Shown here piece by piece: positions 46,600 to 54,344 of a stretch of DNA of 64,000 bases. The stretch covers positions 1 to 64,000 of the forward strand of contig CAYZNN010000007.1 in assembly GCA_964479665.1 (NCBI GenBank), written 5' to 3'. Each line of letters begins with the position of its first letter. The stretch's first letter is position 1. The notes under the pieces were generated by a model. That model was not told the origin of the DNA. It did no database searches and was given only the letters and a program-made list of their open reading frames with translations. The position numbers and the translations under genes are program-made. Source of the DNA: UBA2287 sp964479665 (GTDB taxonomy: Bacteria > Bacteroidota > Bacteroidia > Bacteroidales > Tenuifilaceae).

Positions 46600-47508
46600 A
46601 TGAAAAAAATTACCCTTTTAGGAGTTCTTATTTCCTTATTGTTTGGGGCGAATATTGCCAATGCTCAAATTAAAGGCTTGCTTCGCGATAAGGCCATGGA
46701 GGCTATTCAGAAGCAGAAGAAGGAGGAAGAGCAGAAAAAACAGGAGGAAGAGAAACCGGCTCAGCAAGAGCCGTCGAAACCCCGCAACAACCCGGGCTCC
46801 AATTTTATGCAGAAAAAAATGATGGGCGCCATGGGTTTTAGTAACGTTAAGTTTGAGCCCAATTACAATTTTACTTCCAGCATGGCAATGGAAATTGAAA
46901 CTGTCGATTCGCTTCAGCGAAAGGAAAAGGTGCTTTACACAACCTATTTCAACCCAAACGACAAGAGTTTTGCCATGGTTTTCGATGCAGTTGATAGGGA
47001 AACAGGGGAAAAGCAGAAAAGCACCATTGTGCTCGATACTAAGAACTGGGCTATGCTCATTTTAACCGACAAGAATGGCGAAAAAAATGGGATTGCCATG
47101 AAAATTGATCCCGACAGCAGTGCAACGGCCTCAAATGAGCCCCAAGAGATTGAGGTGCAAACCGAAGAACTTTACAATCCCTATTACAAAGCTTCCGGGA
47201 GAACCAAAACGGTATCAGGATATACGTGTAAAGAGTACGAGTATAGCAATCCTGAAGGGAGCGTTTCACTTTGGGCAACTAACGATTACAAACTCAACTT
47301 CTCCAATGCTTACGGATACATGAATGGTCTTCAGACCCTAGCAACCGCAGGTTGGGGCTGGGGTAAGGGCATGGTAATGGAAATGGTATTTAAGGACGCC
47401 GATTCGCCAGCACGAACTCATATGCTTGTAAAGGAAATTTTACCCAACAGCGCCATGCGTTTTAGCGTTACCGACTACAATGTGATTGGCTTCGGGGGGC
47501 AGAAGTAA
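46600..47508 (+). CDS. DUF4412 domain protein, exported
   Basis: A 302-residue exported protein with signal peptide MKKITLLGVLISLLFGANIANA before Gln-Ile. A low-complexity Lys/Glu/Gln stretch (EAIQKQKKEEEQKKQEEEKP) covers residues ~35-60. The remaining ~230 residues form the DUF4412 domain (KVLYTTYFNPNDKSFAMVFD, KTVSGYTCKEYEYSN, MVMEMVFKDADSPARTHMLV), which is of unknown function and common in Bacteroidetes. It is monocistronic, and a long palindrome lies 16 bases after its stop. Confidence 0.8.
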   Translation: MKKITLLGVLISLLFGANIANAQIKGLLRDKAMEAIQKQKKEEEQKKQEEEKPAQQEPSKPRNNPGSNFMQKKMMGAMGFSNVKFEPNYNFTSSMAMEIETVDSLQRKEKVLYTTYFNPNDKSFAMVFDAVDRETGEKQKSTIVLDTKNWAMLILTDKNGEKNGIAMKIDPDSSATASNEPQEIEVQTEELYNPYYKASGRTKTVSGYTCKEYEYSNPEGSVSLWATNDYKLNFSNAYGYMNGLQTLATAGWGWGKGMVMEMVFKDADSPARTHMLVKEILPNSAMRFSVTDYNVIGFGGQK

Positions 47509-47524
47509 CCGAATATTTAAGCAA

Positions 47525-47584
47525 TTAAGAGGCTGCCCCAAAAGATGGTCAATTTTTAAACCATCTTTTGGGGCAGCCTCTTAA
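47525..47584. repeat. 25-bp perfect inverted repeat, 60-bp palindromic element
   Basis: Bases 47525-47549 pair perfectly with 47560-47584 around a 10-base loop. No run of T follows on either strand, so this is not a standard terminator hairpin, although it would fold in both transcripts. The right arm encodes the last residues (KRLPQKMV) of the minus-strand methyltransferase, and its stop codon lies in the loop. The arm core GAGGCTGCCCCAAAAG resembles ends of insertion elements I have seen in this phylum, so it may be a miniature mobile element or a remnant of one. Confidence 0.85.
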
Positions 47585-48743
47585 ATTGGTTTGCCAACTG
47601 AAAAAGCTGATTGGCAACATATTTCACTACCTCCACATTTACCGAGTTGCCAAATTGCTTGTAGGCTTGCTGGGTTGTAGTATTTATTTTAAAGTTCTGC
47701 GGAAACGATTGGAGGTTGGCTGCCTCCCGTGGCGAAAGCCTCCGTTTTTCCCAACCAATAATGGGAATGTGAATCATTGCAACCAATGCAGGGAATTCGG
47801 TGGGCCTTTTAACACGTATTCCCGAGGGACGAAACTGAATTATACCTTCCCAAACACTTGAAATATGGTTGCCTGCTTGCCATTCGAATTTGGTGTTGGT
47901 GGGGGTTAAGTGTTTCAGAAATTCATGCTTTACAAGCCATTTATCAATATGCTTTTTGTTGTCGTGGTATAGTTGCCGGTTTTTATTTATAAAAATTTGC
48001 TTCCAATGAGGAAGATGTGAAACCGAGTATTTTTTGCCAAATTCTTCAGACCACACGGGGAAGCCAATTACCCTATTTTTAAGGCCTTTAATGAACTCAT
48101 CCCATATTTCGAGGGCCAACTCCTCGGCCGGAGATATGCTCAGCCCAATGGGAGGGCTATTGTCAATAATTGTATTGAATTGTACCGTATTCTTTTTCGA
48201 TTTGGGGATTGACAAGGAAATCGATTGTATTGAAGCATAGCTACTGTGAATTCCGGGGATGAAAACCCTGTCGCGAAGTTGAGGAATACCAATGTGGTGA
48301 GGGCTCACAATTATTGGTTTCTCGGGTATAATGTAGCCAATGTCAACCAGGTTTTTATGAATAATCCGCCATGTGCGGCCATGGTCGTGCCCAACCAAAT
48401 TGCGAACATTTTCAAGAATAATAAATTTGGGCTTGTGGTATTTGAGTATTCTAAGGATTTCAAAAAACAGGGTACCTCGGGTATCTTCAAAACCCTCTTG
48501 CCTACCGGCCTTCGAAAATGCCTGACAGGGGAACCCTGCACAAAGCACATCGTGCTGGGGGATAGCATCTTCGGGTACTTCGCGAATATCGAAAGTAGGA
48601 GTAATGCCATAGTTGGATTTATAGGTTTCGATGGCGTACTTGTCGATTTCCGATGCAAATACGCACTCGCCACCCAGTTGCGACATGGCTATATGGAAAC
48701 CTCCAATACCAGCAAACAGATCGATAAACTCGAATTTTTCCAT
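47556..48743 (-). CDS. Orphan DNA (cytosine-C5) methyltransferase
   Basis: A 395-residue C5-cytosine methyltransferase. Motif I is FIDLFAGIGGFHIAMSQLGG, motif IV with the catalytic Cys is GFPCQAFSKAGRQEGFEDTR, motif VI is ENVRNLVGHD, motif VIII is a QxRxR variant (PQLRDRVFI), and motif X reads YKQFGNSVNVEVVKYVA. The target-recognition region spans roughly residues 190-320. The ATG at 48743 is chosen since the fold begins there. No restriction endonuclease or very-short-patch repair gene is adjacent, so it is solitary. The last eight residues fall in the palindrome, which may have replaced the original end. Confidence 0.9.
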   Translation of the reverse strand: MEKFEFIDLFAGIGGFHIAMSQLGGECVFASEIDKYAIETYKSNYGITPTFDIREVPEDAIPQHDVLCAGFPCQAFSKAGRQEGFEDTRGTLFFEILRILKYHKPKFIILENVRNLVGHDHGRTWRIIHKNLVDIGYIIPEKPIIVSPHHIGIPQLRDRVFIPGIHSSYASIQSISLSIPKSKKNTVQFNTIIDNSPPIGLSISPAEELALEIWDEFIKGLKNRVIGFPVWSEEFGKKYSVSHLPHWKQIFINKNRQLYHDNKKHIDKWLVKHEFLKHLTPTNTKFEWQAGNHISSVWEGIIQFRPSGIRVKRPTEFPALVAMIHIPIIGWEKRRLSPREAANLQSFPQNFKINTTTQQAYKQFGNSVNVEVVKYVANQLFQLANQFKRLPQKMV

Positions 48744-48864
48744 CGGTTTCGAAAAGTAAAGTGCAAAGGTAGAACTATGCCCCAAATTGCAATGAGAAAA
48801 AAGAGCGAGTTGTAGTTAAAGGCTCTCGATTGCTTTTTTAATTAGTTTTGTCGAAAAATTTCCC

Positions 48865-49530
48865 ATGCGTTACCTTTCCATTTATGCTGTTAGCATAATA
48901 AACCTTGTAATAACAGTTCGATACTGCGTATTGCTATACAAAAAACAAATTAAACCAGCCTTGGCCATGTGGGTGTTTTTTACATTGGCCGTTTGCATGA
49001 GCCTTATTACCTATCTGGCCGATGGAAACTACAGCATTTGGGATAATATTTTGAACACTACCGATTTGGTTTTAACCCTAACGGTGTCCGTTGCCATTGC
49101 CCTTTTTGGCGATCGTACTTCTCGGTTTACTACTTTCGATAAAGGTTGCCTAGTTGCAGTTGTTGGAATTATGTTTTTTTGGTTGGTTACCCGCAACCAT
49201 TTGGCAACCAATTTGGCTGTTCAATCCATTCTGGTTATTGCTTACCTTCCGGTAATAAAAAGACTTTTCGAATCGAAATCCAACACCGAACCCTTTTCGG
49301 TTTGGATTCTAATGCTCATTGCCCCCGTTTTTGCATTGCTTGCGAGCCAGGGGCTAATGGCATCTATTTACTCGTGGCGGGCCATTTGCTGCGTAGCCTT
49401 GCTGCTTATTCTAATGCTTAGGGTTGAAATGATTAGTGGTGGGTTGAAAAAGATCGATATTGTGGTGGACGATGAATTGCATGAAAAAACCGCCACCGAA
49501 AATCGCGATGGCGGTTATAGGGAAGGGTAA
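48865..49530 (+). CDS. Unknown integral membrane protein (6-7 helices)
   Basis: A 221-residue membrane protein with about six hydrophobic helices, starting YLSIYAVSIINLVITVRYCV and including LAMWVFFTLAVCMSLITYLA and AIALFGDRTSRF. The C-terminus becomes hydrophilic (KIDIVVDDELHEKTATENRD). I do not recognise a family. The last residues coincide with a hairpin that works as a terminator on the opposite strand. It is divergent from the methyltransferase and converges on the Yip1-like gene with seven bases between. Confidence 0.6.
   Translation: MRYLSIYAVSIINLVITVRYCVLLYKKQIKPALAMWVFFTLAVCMSLITYLADGNYSIWDNILNTTDLVLTLTVSVAIALFGDRTSRFTTFDKGCLVAVVGIMFFWLVTRNHLATNLAVQSILVIAYLPVIKRLFESKSNTEPFSVWILMLIAPVFALLASQGLMASIYSWRAICCVALLLILMLRVEMISGGLKKIDIVVDDELHEKTATENRDGGYREG
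49484..49515 (-). terminator. Terminator of the Yip1-like gene, inside the convergent gene
   Basis: ACCGCCA at 49489-49495 pairs with TGGCGGT at 49509-49515. On the minus strand the hairpin is followed by T5 (complement of 49484-49488). It ends transcripts of the Yip1-like gene and lies within the last codons of the membrane protein on the plus strand. Confidence 0.75.
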
Positions 49531-49537
49531 AAGGCAG

Positions 49538-50713
49538 CTACTTGCCCATTTCCATAAGTTGAACAATTTTGTCCCAATTATCGTAGGCGCACTGAACGTC
49601 GGCCTTCGAAATGTTACCGCCAGCGAGGGTTTGCTTTACAGCTGCTTCCATAGCCTTGTCGAGTACAAACATTTCCGCAGCTTTCTTCTCGTCGGCACTA
49701 GCCTCCATTATGGATTGCATGGCGTTCAAGCTTTTTACACTTTCGAAAGCCAGAAGAGTTTGCATATAGGCTTTAGTGTATTCAGCTACATCCTTAAAAC
49801 CATAGGTTTGAAGGGTTTTAAGTATGGCATCGGATTGACTTTGATCAATGGCTTTCACATCCCTGGTGGCATCAATCAGTTTGTCGATAGTGCTAACGGT
49901 TAACGCATTGCCACCTTTAGAAAACCAATCCTTGGCGTAGTCGGCAGCCTTTGCAGGGAATTTGCTGGGTTTTTCATAAGCCGAAGTTGCTTCATTGGCT
50001 TCAATATCTCCACTTTCAGACTCCATTCGAGACAGTTCCTCCTCGTATTTTGCGCTCATTTCTTCAGCGGCATTTTTGTACTTCTCAAGTTCCTTTTCCA
50101 AACGTCCCGCACCATAACCCGATAGGGTGTTTACAGTCAAGCGGCCAATAAAACTTATTAGGGTTAATAGAACCATTAATCCGCCAAGAACGAATGCAAT
50201 AACCTTTGCCGAATGCTCTTTACCCCTAAGGGTGAGGCTCAATCCCCAGTAAAGCATGTAAAGGGTGTACAAATTAATGGCTAAACTAATAACAGAACCA
50301 ATCCAGAAGTTCAGGCCGCTTATTACACTTACAAATGCAGTAATTGGAAATACCACCATGGTAGCCACAGCCACCCTGAGGTTGGCTTCGAAATCGGTAT
50401 TGCCCCCGCAAATGGCCGAAAATAGTAGTACAATAACCCCAGCAATGAATGCTCCAATTACAGCACCAATTAAAGAATAGATAAGAACAGTAACGCCAAC
50501 AGCACCTCCAAATGGCCCAATTACCGCTCCGAGTCGGAAGAACCCCCAAAGCATGTATAATACACCACCAATGGCGCCATAAATTAGAGCGCGGATGATG
50601 GGGTCAACAATTCCTCCTTCCGTTTCAAGTTTGCCAAAGTGCTCCTTAGGGTTTAGCAGCGCATTTTTCGAATCGTCGATAAACTTTTGAAAATCGAATC
50701 CCTTGTTTTCCAT
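49538..50713 (-). CDS. Yip1-domain-like membrane protein with cytoplasmic helical tail
   Basis: A 391-residue protein. The first ~35 residues are polar (DFQKFIDDSKNALLNPKEHF), followed by five membrane helices (AIGGVLYMLWGFFRLGAVIG, FIAGVIVLLFSAICGG, TMVVFPITAFVSVISGLNFW and others) of the Yip1/YIPF type. Then comes a predicted coiled coil (RLEKELEKYKNAAEEMSAKY) and a soluble helical region to the C-terminus. The membrane part matches the DUF1282/Yip1 layout. The ~190-residue tail is unassigned. The ATG at 50713 is preferred over one 14 codons upstream. Confidence 0.65.
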   Translation of the reverse strand: MENKGFDFQKFIDDSKNALLNPKEHFGKLETEGGIVDPIIRALIYGAIGGVLYMLWGFFRLGAVIGPFGGAVGVTVLIYSLIGAVIGAFIAGVIVLLFSAICGGNTDFEANLRVAVATMVVFPITAFVSVISGLNFWIGSVISLAINLYTLYMLYWGLSLTLRGKEHSAKVIAFVLGGLMVLLTLISFIGRLTVNTLSGYGAGRLEKELEKYKNAAEEMSAKYEEELSRMESESGDIEANEATSAYEKPSKFPAKAADYAKDWFSKGGNALTVSTIDKLIDATRDVKAIDQSQSDAILKTLQTYGFKDVAEYTKAYMQTLLAFESVKSLNAMQSIMEASADEKKAAEMFVLDKAMEAAVKQTLAGGNISKADVQCAYDNWDKIVQLMEMGK

Positions 50714-50826
50714 GGTATGTTTGTTTTGGTTTGAATTAACAAACAAACTTACCACTAAAAGTAACGAAAGTCAATAAATGGGATATTGAATTGTGTTTTG
50801 AATTAACAGGCCAAGCGGAATGTTCG

Positions 50827-51552
50827 CTATATCCAACCTGTGATTACGGATAAAGCTATATATAGAACGATTAATGGCATTATAGCTGCCTGCCCCAATA
50901 AAACAAAAAGTATTAATGCGCCAAGCATAAGCAGGATCTGCCTCCACGACTCGCTGGGCTTCAAACTTTTAACTTTTAATGAGAACATAGGGATGGGTAA
51001 AACCAAAAGTGCCGATTGTATAATTATTAAAGTGGTAAAAATGTGCGGATTACCCGAAAGGATTTCGAAGAATTCGGAATGTTTGCCATGAAGCCCAATA
51101 ACTAGGCCTGCAAATAGTAGGGCATTAGCGGGTGTGGGTAACCCAATAAAGGTAGTGATTTGTTGCGTGTCGATATTGAATTTTGCCAAACGCAGTGCCG
51201 AAAAAATGGCAATCAGAAATGGTACAACTAGAATGAAATGGCCTGAGGTAAAACCGCTATTATTGCCAAGGTGCAGTGAGTTTTTTAGTAGGTGAAAAGC
51301 TAGCACTGATGGGGCAACCCCAAAACTAACCATATCTGAAAGCGAGTCGAGTTCCTTGCCAAGAGGGGAGTATGCTTTTAATAGTCTGGCAGCAAACCCA
51401 TCGGCAAAATCGAATACAGATGCAGCAAGAATAAGGTAGCTGGCTAGCAAAATATCACCTTCGAATGCTGAAACAATAGAAAGGCACCCAAACATTAAGT
51501 TGAGAAGTGTAATGGAGTTGGGAATGCTTTTTATGAGCTGCGATGCTTTCAT
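50827..51552 (-). CDS. pssA: CDP-diacylglycerol--serine O-phosphatidyltransferase
   Basis: A 241-residue membrane enzyme making phosphatidylserine, the precursor of phosphatidylethanolamine. The N-terminal IPNSITLLNLMFGCLSIVSA and the CDP-alcohol phosphotransferase motif FDFADGFAARLLKAYSPLGK followed by ELDSLSDMVSFGVAPS (two Asp pairs) are diagnostic. About seven helices follow. The ATG at 51552 is preferred, since the longer frame overlaps the divergent promoter region. It is divergent from the PorV/PorQ gene. Confidence 0.92.
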   Translation of the reverse strand: MKASQLIKSIPNSITLLNLMFGCLSIVSAFEGDILLASYLILAASVFDFADGFAARLLKAYSPLGKELDSLSDMVSFGVAPSVLAFHLLKNSLHLGNNSGFTSGHFILVVPFLIAIFSALRLAKFNIDTQQITTFIGLPTPANALLFAGLVIGLHGKHSEFFEILSGNPHIFTTLIIIQSALLVLPIPMFSLKVKSLKPSESWRQILLMLGALILFVLLGQAAIMPLIVLYIALSVITGWI

Positions 51553-51668
51553 GAATTTTGGGTTAAGCAATAATTTTGGCAAAAGTAAGTTATTTTATCG
51601 TTGGTGCTATACCTAAACAAATAGTTGATTTATTTGTAAGTTTACAGGCCATAATTCGGTTAATTAAA

Positions 51669-52751
51669 ATGAAATTCACTTTTTTCATTATATTCTTCTA
51701 CACCCTTTCAACCCTGTGCTTTGGGCAGGCAGCCAAGTATAGCAACGACTTTCTAAATATAGGAGCGGGTGCCCGCTGGTTAGCACTTGGCGGAACCGGT
51801 GTTTCACTTAGTAACTCGGTTGAAGCTGGATACTGGAACCCAGCCAACTTAACTTCAATGACCCATCGCAACCAGATTTCAGCAATGCATGCCAGCTACT
51901 TTGCGGGTATGGCTTCGTACAATTACATGACCTTTGGCCATAGGGTTGATAGTACCTCGGCCACTGCCTTTTCGCTTATTCGTTTTGGTGTCGACGATAT
52001 TCCCAACACCACCGAACTTTACGATTCCGATGGGAATATCAGCTATGACCGCCTTTCGATGTTTTCTGTGGCCGATTATGCTTTTCTGTTGAGCTACGCA
52101 AAAAAACTACCAATAAATGAACTTTCAGTTGGCGGTAACGCCAAAATCATTTACCGTAACGTTGGGAAATTTGCCAAAGCCTTTGGGTTTGGTTTCGATG
52201 CAGGTTTGAAATATTCATACGGCAACTGGATGCTGGGAGCAACCCTTAAAGATGTTACCACTACCTTTTCACTGTGGAACTTTAACAATAAAGAACTCAA
52301 TATTACTATTGGCGACAGCACATTCAATAAAGCACCCGAAAACTCGCTGGAACTTATGCTGCCCCAATTAGCAATTGGAGTTGCCCGTAGTTTTAATTTG
52401 AACGATGAGTTGAACCTTTCGGCCGAAATCGACCTGATTGCCTATTTCGATGGGAAACGTAACATGCCAATTTCGTCGAATTTTGCGAGCGTTGAGCCTC
52501 GCATTGGAGTAGAACTGGAGTATATTAAACTGCTATATTTCCGTTTAGGAGTAAATAATATTCAACGTGTGAGCGATTTCGACAGTAAATCCCAAGTTGT
52601 GGTTCAGCCCAATGTGGGCATAGGTCTACGTTTCCGAGGAATTTCGCTCGATTATGCCCTTACCAATGCCGGAAGTGTAGGTTTCAGCAGGTATTCCAAT
52701 GTTTTCAGTTTAACTTGGGGTTTCGATAGCATTAGTTTTTCCGATTTATAA
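51669..52751 (+). CDS. PorV/PorQ-family outer-membrane protein
   Basis: A 360-residue exported barrel with a signal peptide ending STLCFG before Gln-Ala. The FLNIGAGARWLALGGTGVSL block and GYWNPANLTSMTHRNQIS match the PorV/PorQ family, relatives of FadL-type barrels that support type IX secretion or act at the outer membrane. Strands such as LSAEIDLIAYFDGKR and VGIGLRFRGISLDYALTNAG continue to a terminal LTWGFDSIS. The start at 51669 is fixed by the signal peptide; a start at 51576 would overlap pssA. Whether it is a true T9SS component is not shown. Confidence 0.8.
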   Translation: MKFTFFIIFFYTLSTLCFGQAAKYSNDFLNIGAGARWLALGGTGVSLSNSVEAGYWNPANLTSMTHRNQISAMHASYFAGMASYNYMTFGHRVDSTSATAFSLIRFGVDDIPNTTELYDSDGNISYDRLSMFSVADYAFLLSYAKKLPINELSVGGNAKIIYRNVGKFAKAFGFGFDAGLKYSYGNWMLGATLKDVTTTFSLWNFNNKELNITIGDSTFNKAPENSLELMLPQLAIGVARSFNLNDELNLSAEIDLIAYFDGKRNMPISSNFASVEPRIGVELEYIKLLYFRLGVNNIQRVSDFDSKSQVVVQPNVGIGLRFRGISLDYALTNAGSVGFSRYSNVFSLTWGFDSISFSDL

Positions 52752-52830
52752 ATTAACTACCCCAATATATTAGGCATGGGTGCGTGCTGGGTCATTTTTT
52801 TTATCTTTGCAATTGAAAGGGCCTAAGATT

Positions 52831-53256
52831 ATGCTCAGAGTTGCCATCGATTTTGACGATACCATTGTTGAAAACGCTTACCCAAAAATAGGCAAACCCA
52901 AACTCTTTGCTTTCGAAACGCTTATTGCGCTGCAAAAGAAGGGTTTTCGTTTAATACTTTGGACCGTTCGAACGGGCAAGGAACTGGACGAGGCAGTGGC
53001 GTTTTGCAAACAACATGGTATTGAATTCTATGCTGTAAACAGCAACTACCCCGAGGAAACATTCGACCCTACAGTAGCACGAAAAATTGAAGCCGACATT
53101 TTTATCGACGATCGGAATATAGGAGGTTTCCCAGGCTGGGGAGAAGTATGGCAAATGATGTTTCCACAGGAAACCGACCCAAATTTAGAACGAAAACGTC
53201 TTGAAAAATTCCGAAAACCATCCTTACTAAAACGAATATTTATAAAAAGAAAATAG
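52831..53256 (+). CDS. HAD-superfamily phosphatase (BT0820-like)
   Basis: A 141-residue HAD hydrolase. The N-terminal AIDFDDTIVENAYPKIGKPK holds the catalytic Asp pair, motif II lies in LILWTVRTGKELDEAVAFCK, and DIFIDDRNIGG supplies the acidic motif IV. The fold is a minimal capless HAD, similar to a structurally studied Bacteroides protein (BT0820). The substrate is unknown. It is followed 8 bases later by the glutaminyl cyclase gene. Confidence 0.8.
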   Translation: MLRVAIDFDDTIVENAYPKIGKPKLFAFETLIALQKKGFRLILWTVRTGKELDEAVAFCKQHGIEFYAVNSNYPEETFDPTVARKIEADIFIDDRNIGGFPGWGEVWQMMFPQETDPNLERKRLEKFRKPSLLKRIFIKRK

Positions 53257-53264
53257 CCATACCA

Positions 53265-54341
53265 ATGAATCTTGCCATTCACCATTCGCTGGCCGCAACT
53301 GTTATTTTTACTCTTTTGGCCCATTCGTGCTCCGAATCGAAAAACCAACCAAACGATCAACCGAAAGCGGTAAGCGCCCAAGTTATAAGAATAATTGAGC
53401 CCAACAATGGTAAACTTTATTCGCAGGGCGAAAAGATTAGTTTGCAAGTAAAAGTACTTTCCGATTCCATTTCGCTCGACTCGCTATTCCTTTCTGTTAA
53501 TGCTGCAAACTATGGTAAAATTATTAGCAACCAAATTACTGTAGAAACCGAAAAGCTGAAACTCGGAACTCACCAACTTCGTGCTACTGCATGGCATAAG
53601 GGCACAAGGCATACAGCGTCTGTGGGAGTGGTTATTAAGTCGGCATTTAAACCGCAGCAATACACTTACAGGGTTGTAAATACATACCCGCACGATAAGG
53701 AGGCATATACGCAGGGTCTTTTTTATTATAATGGTTACCTAGTTGAAAGCACTGGCCAGTATGGCCAATCGAGCCTTCGAAAAGTTGAACTAAATACAGG
53801 AAAGGTTATAAAGAGTTCCAATCTAGAACGGCAGTATTTTGGTGAGGGCTGTGCGCTAATAGATGGAAAAATATACCAGTTAACCTGGACAACTCGTAAG
53901 GGTTTTATTTACGATGCTGAATCTTTTGGCTTGATAAGCACATTCGATTATCCCACACAGGGTTGGGGGCTTACCGCAATGGGAACCAAATTGGTTATGA
54001 GCGATGGCAGCAACATTCTGTATATTTTGGAACCCCAAAATTTTGCCGAGGTTCGTCGCATTGAAGTTTACGACAATGCAGGTCCGGTTATGCAGCTAAA
54101 TGAGTTGGAATATATTGATGGTAAAATTTGGGCCAACGTTTATCAAACCGACCGGATTGTAATTATAGACCCTGAAACGGGAACCGTTGAGGCAGAGCTG
54201 AATCTGTCGGGAATTCTCCCAAATGCCGACAGGCATGCCAACGTTGATGTGCTTAACGGCATTGCATGGGACAGTATTACCAAGCGACCATTTGTAACAG
54301 GAAAGAACTGGCCCAAGCTTTTCGAAATCAGGGTGAAGTAG
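53265..54341 (+). CDS. Periplasmic glutaminyl-peptide cyclotransferase lipoprotein (type I)
   Basis: A 358-residue lipoprotein with signal and lipobox AHSC. After an Ig-like N-terminal region (residues ~35-125), the C-terminal ~230 residues form a Glu_cyclase_2 beta-propeller (YPHDKEAYTQGLFYYNGYLV, STGQYGQSSLRKVELNTG, FGEGCALIDGKIYQLTW, LNELEYIDGKIWANVY). The enzyme converts N-terminal Gln to pyroglutamate. Thirteen exported proteins in this window have Gln right after the predicted signal cleavage site and are natural substrates. It is 8 bases after the HAD gene and probably cotranscribed. Confidence 0.88.
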   Translation: MNLAIHHSLAATVIFTLLAHSCSESKNQPNDQPKAVSAQVIRIIEPNNGKLYSQGEKISLQVKVLSDSISLDSLFLSVNAANYGKIISNQITVETEKLKLGTHQLRATAWHKGTRHTASVGVVIKSAFKPQQYTYRVVNTYPHDKEAYTQGLFYYNGYLVESTGQYGQSSLRKVELNTGKVIKSSNLERQYFGEGCALIDGKIYQLTWTTRKGFIYDAESFGLISTFDYPTQGWGLTAMGTKLVMSDGSNILYILEPQNFAEVRRIEVYDNAGPVMQLNELEYIDGKIWANVYQTDRIVIIDPETGTVEAELNLSGILPNADRHANVDVLNGIAWDSITKRPFVTGKNWPKLFEIRVK

Positions 54342-54344
54342 GTT

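Noticed and set aside
47556..48743. Complete restriction-modification system
   Set aside because: No endonuclease or specificity gene lies on either side.
48246..48815. Long plus-strand frame opposite the methyltransferase
   Set aside because: It is an antisense shadow of conserved C5-methyltransferase motifs with no independent support.
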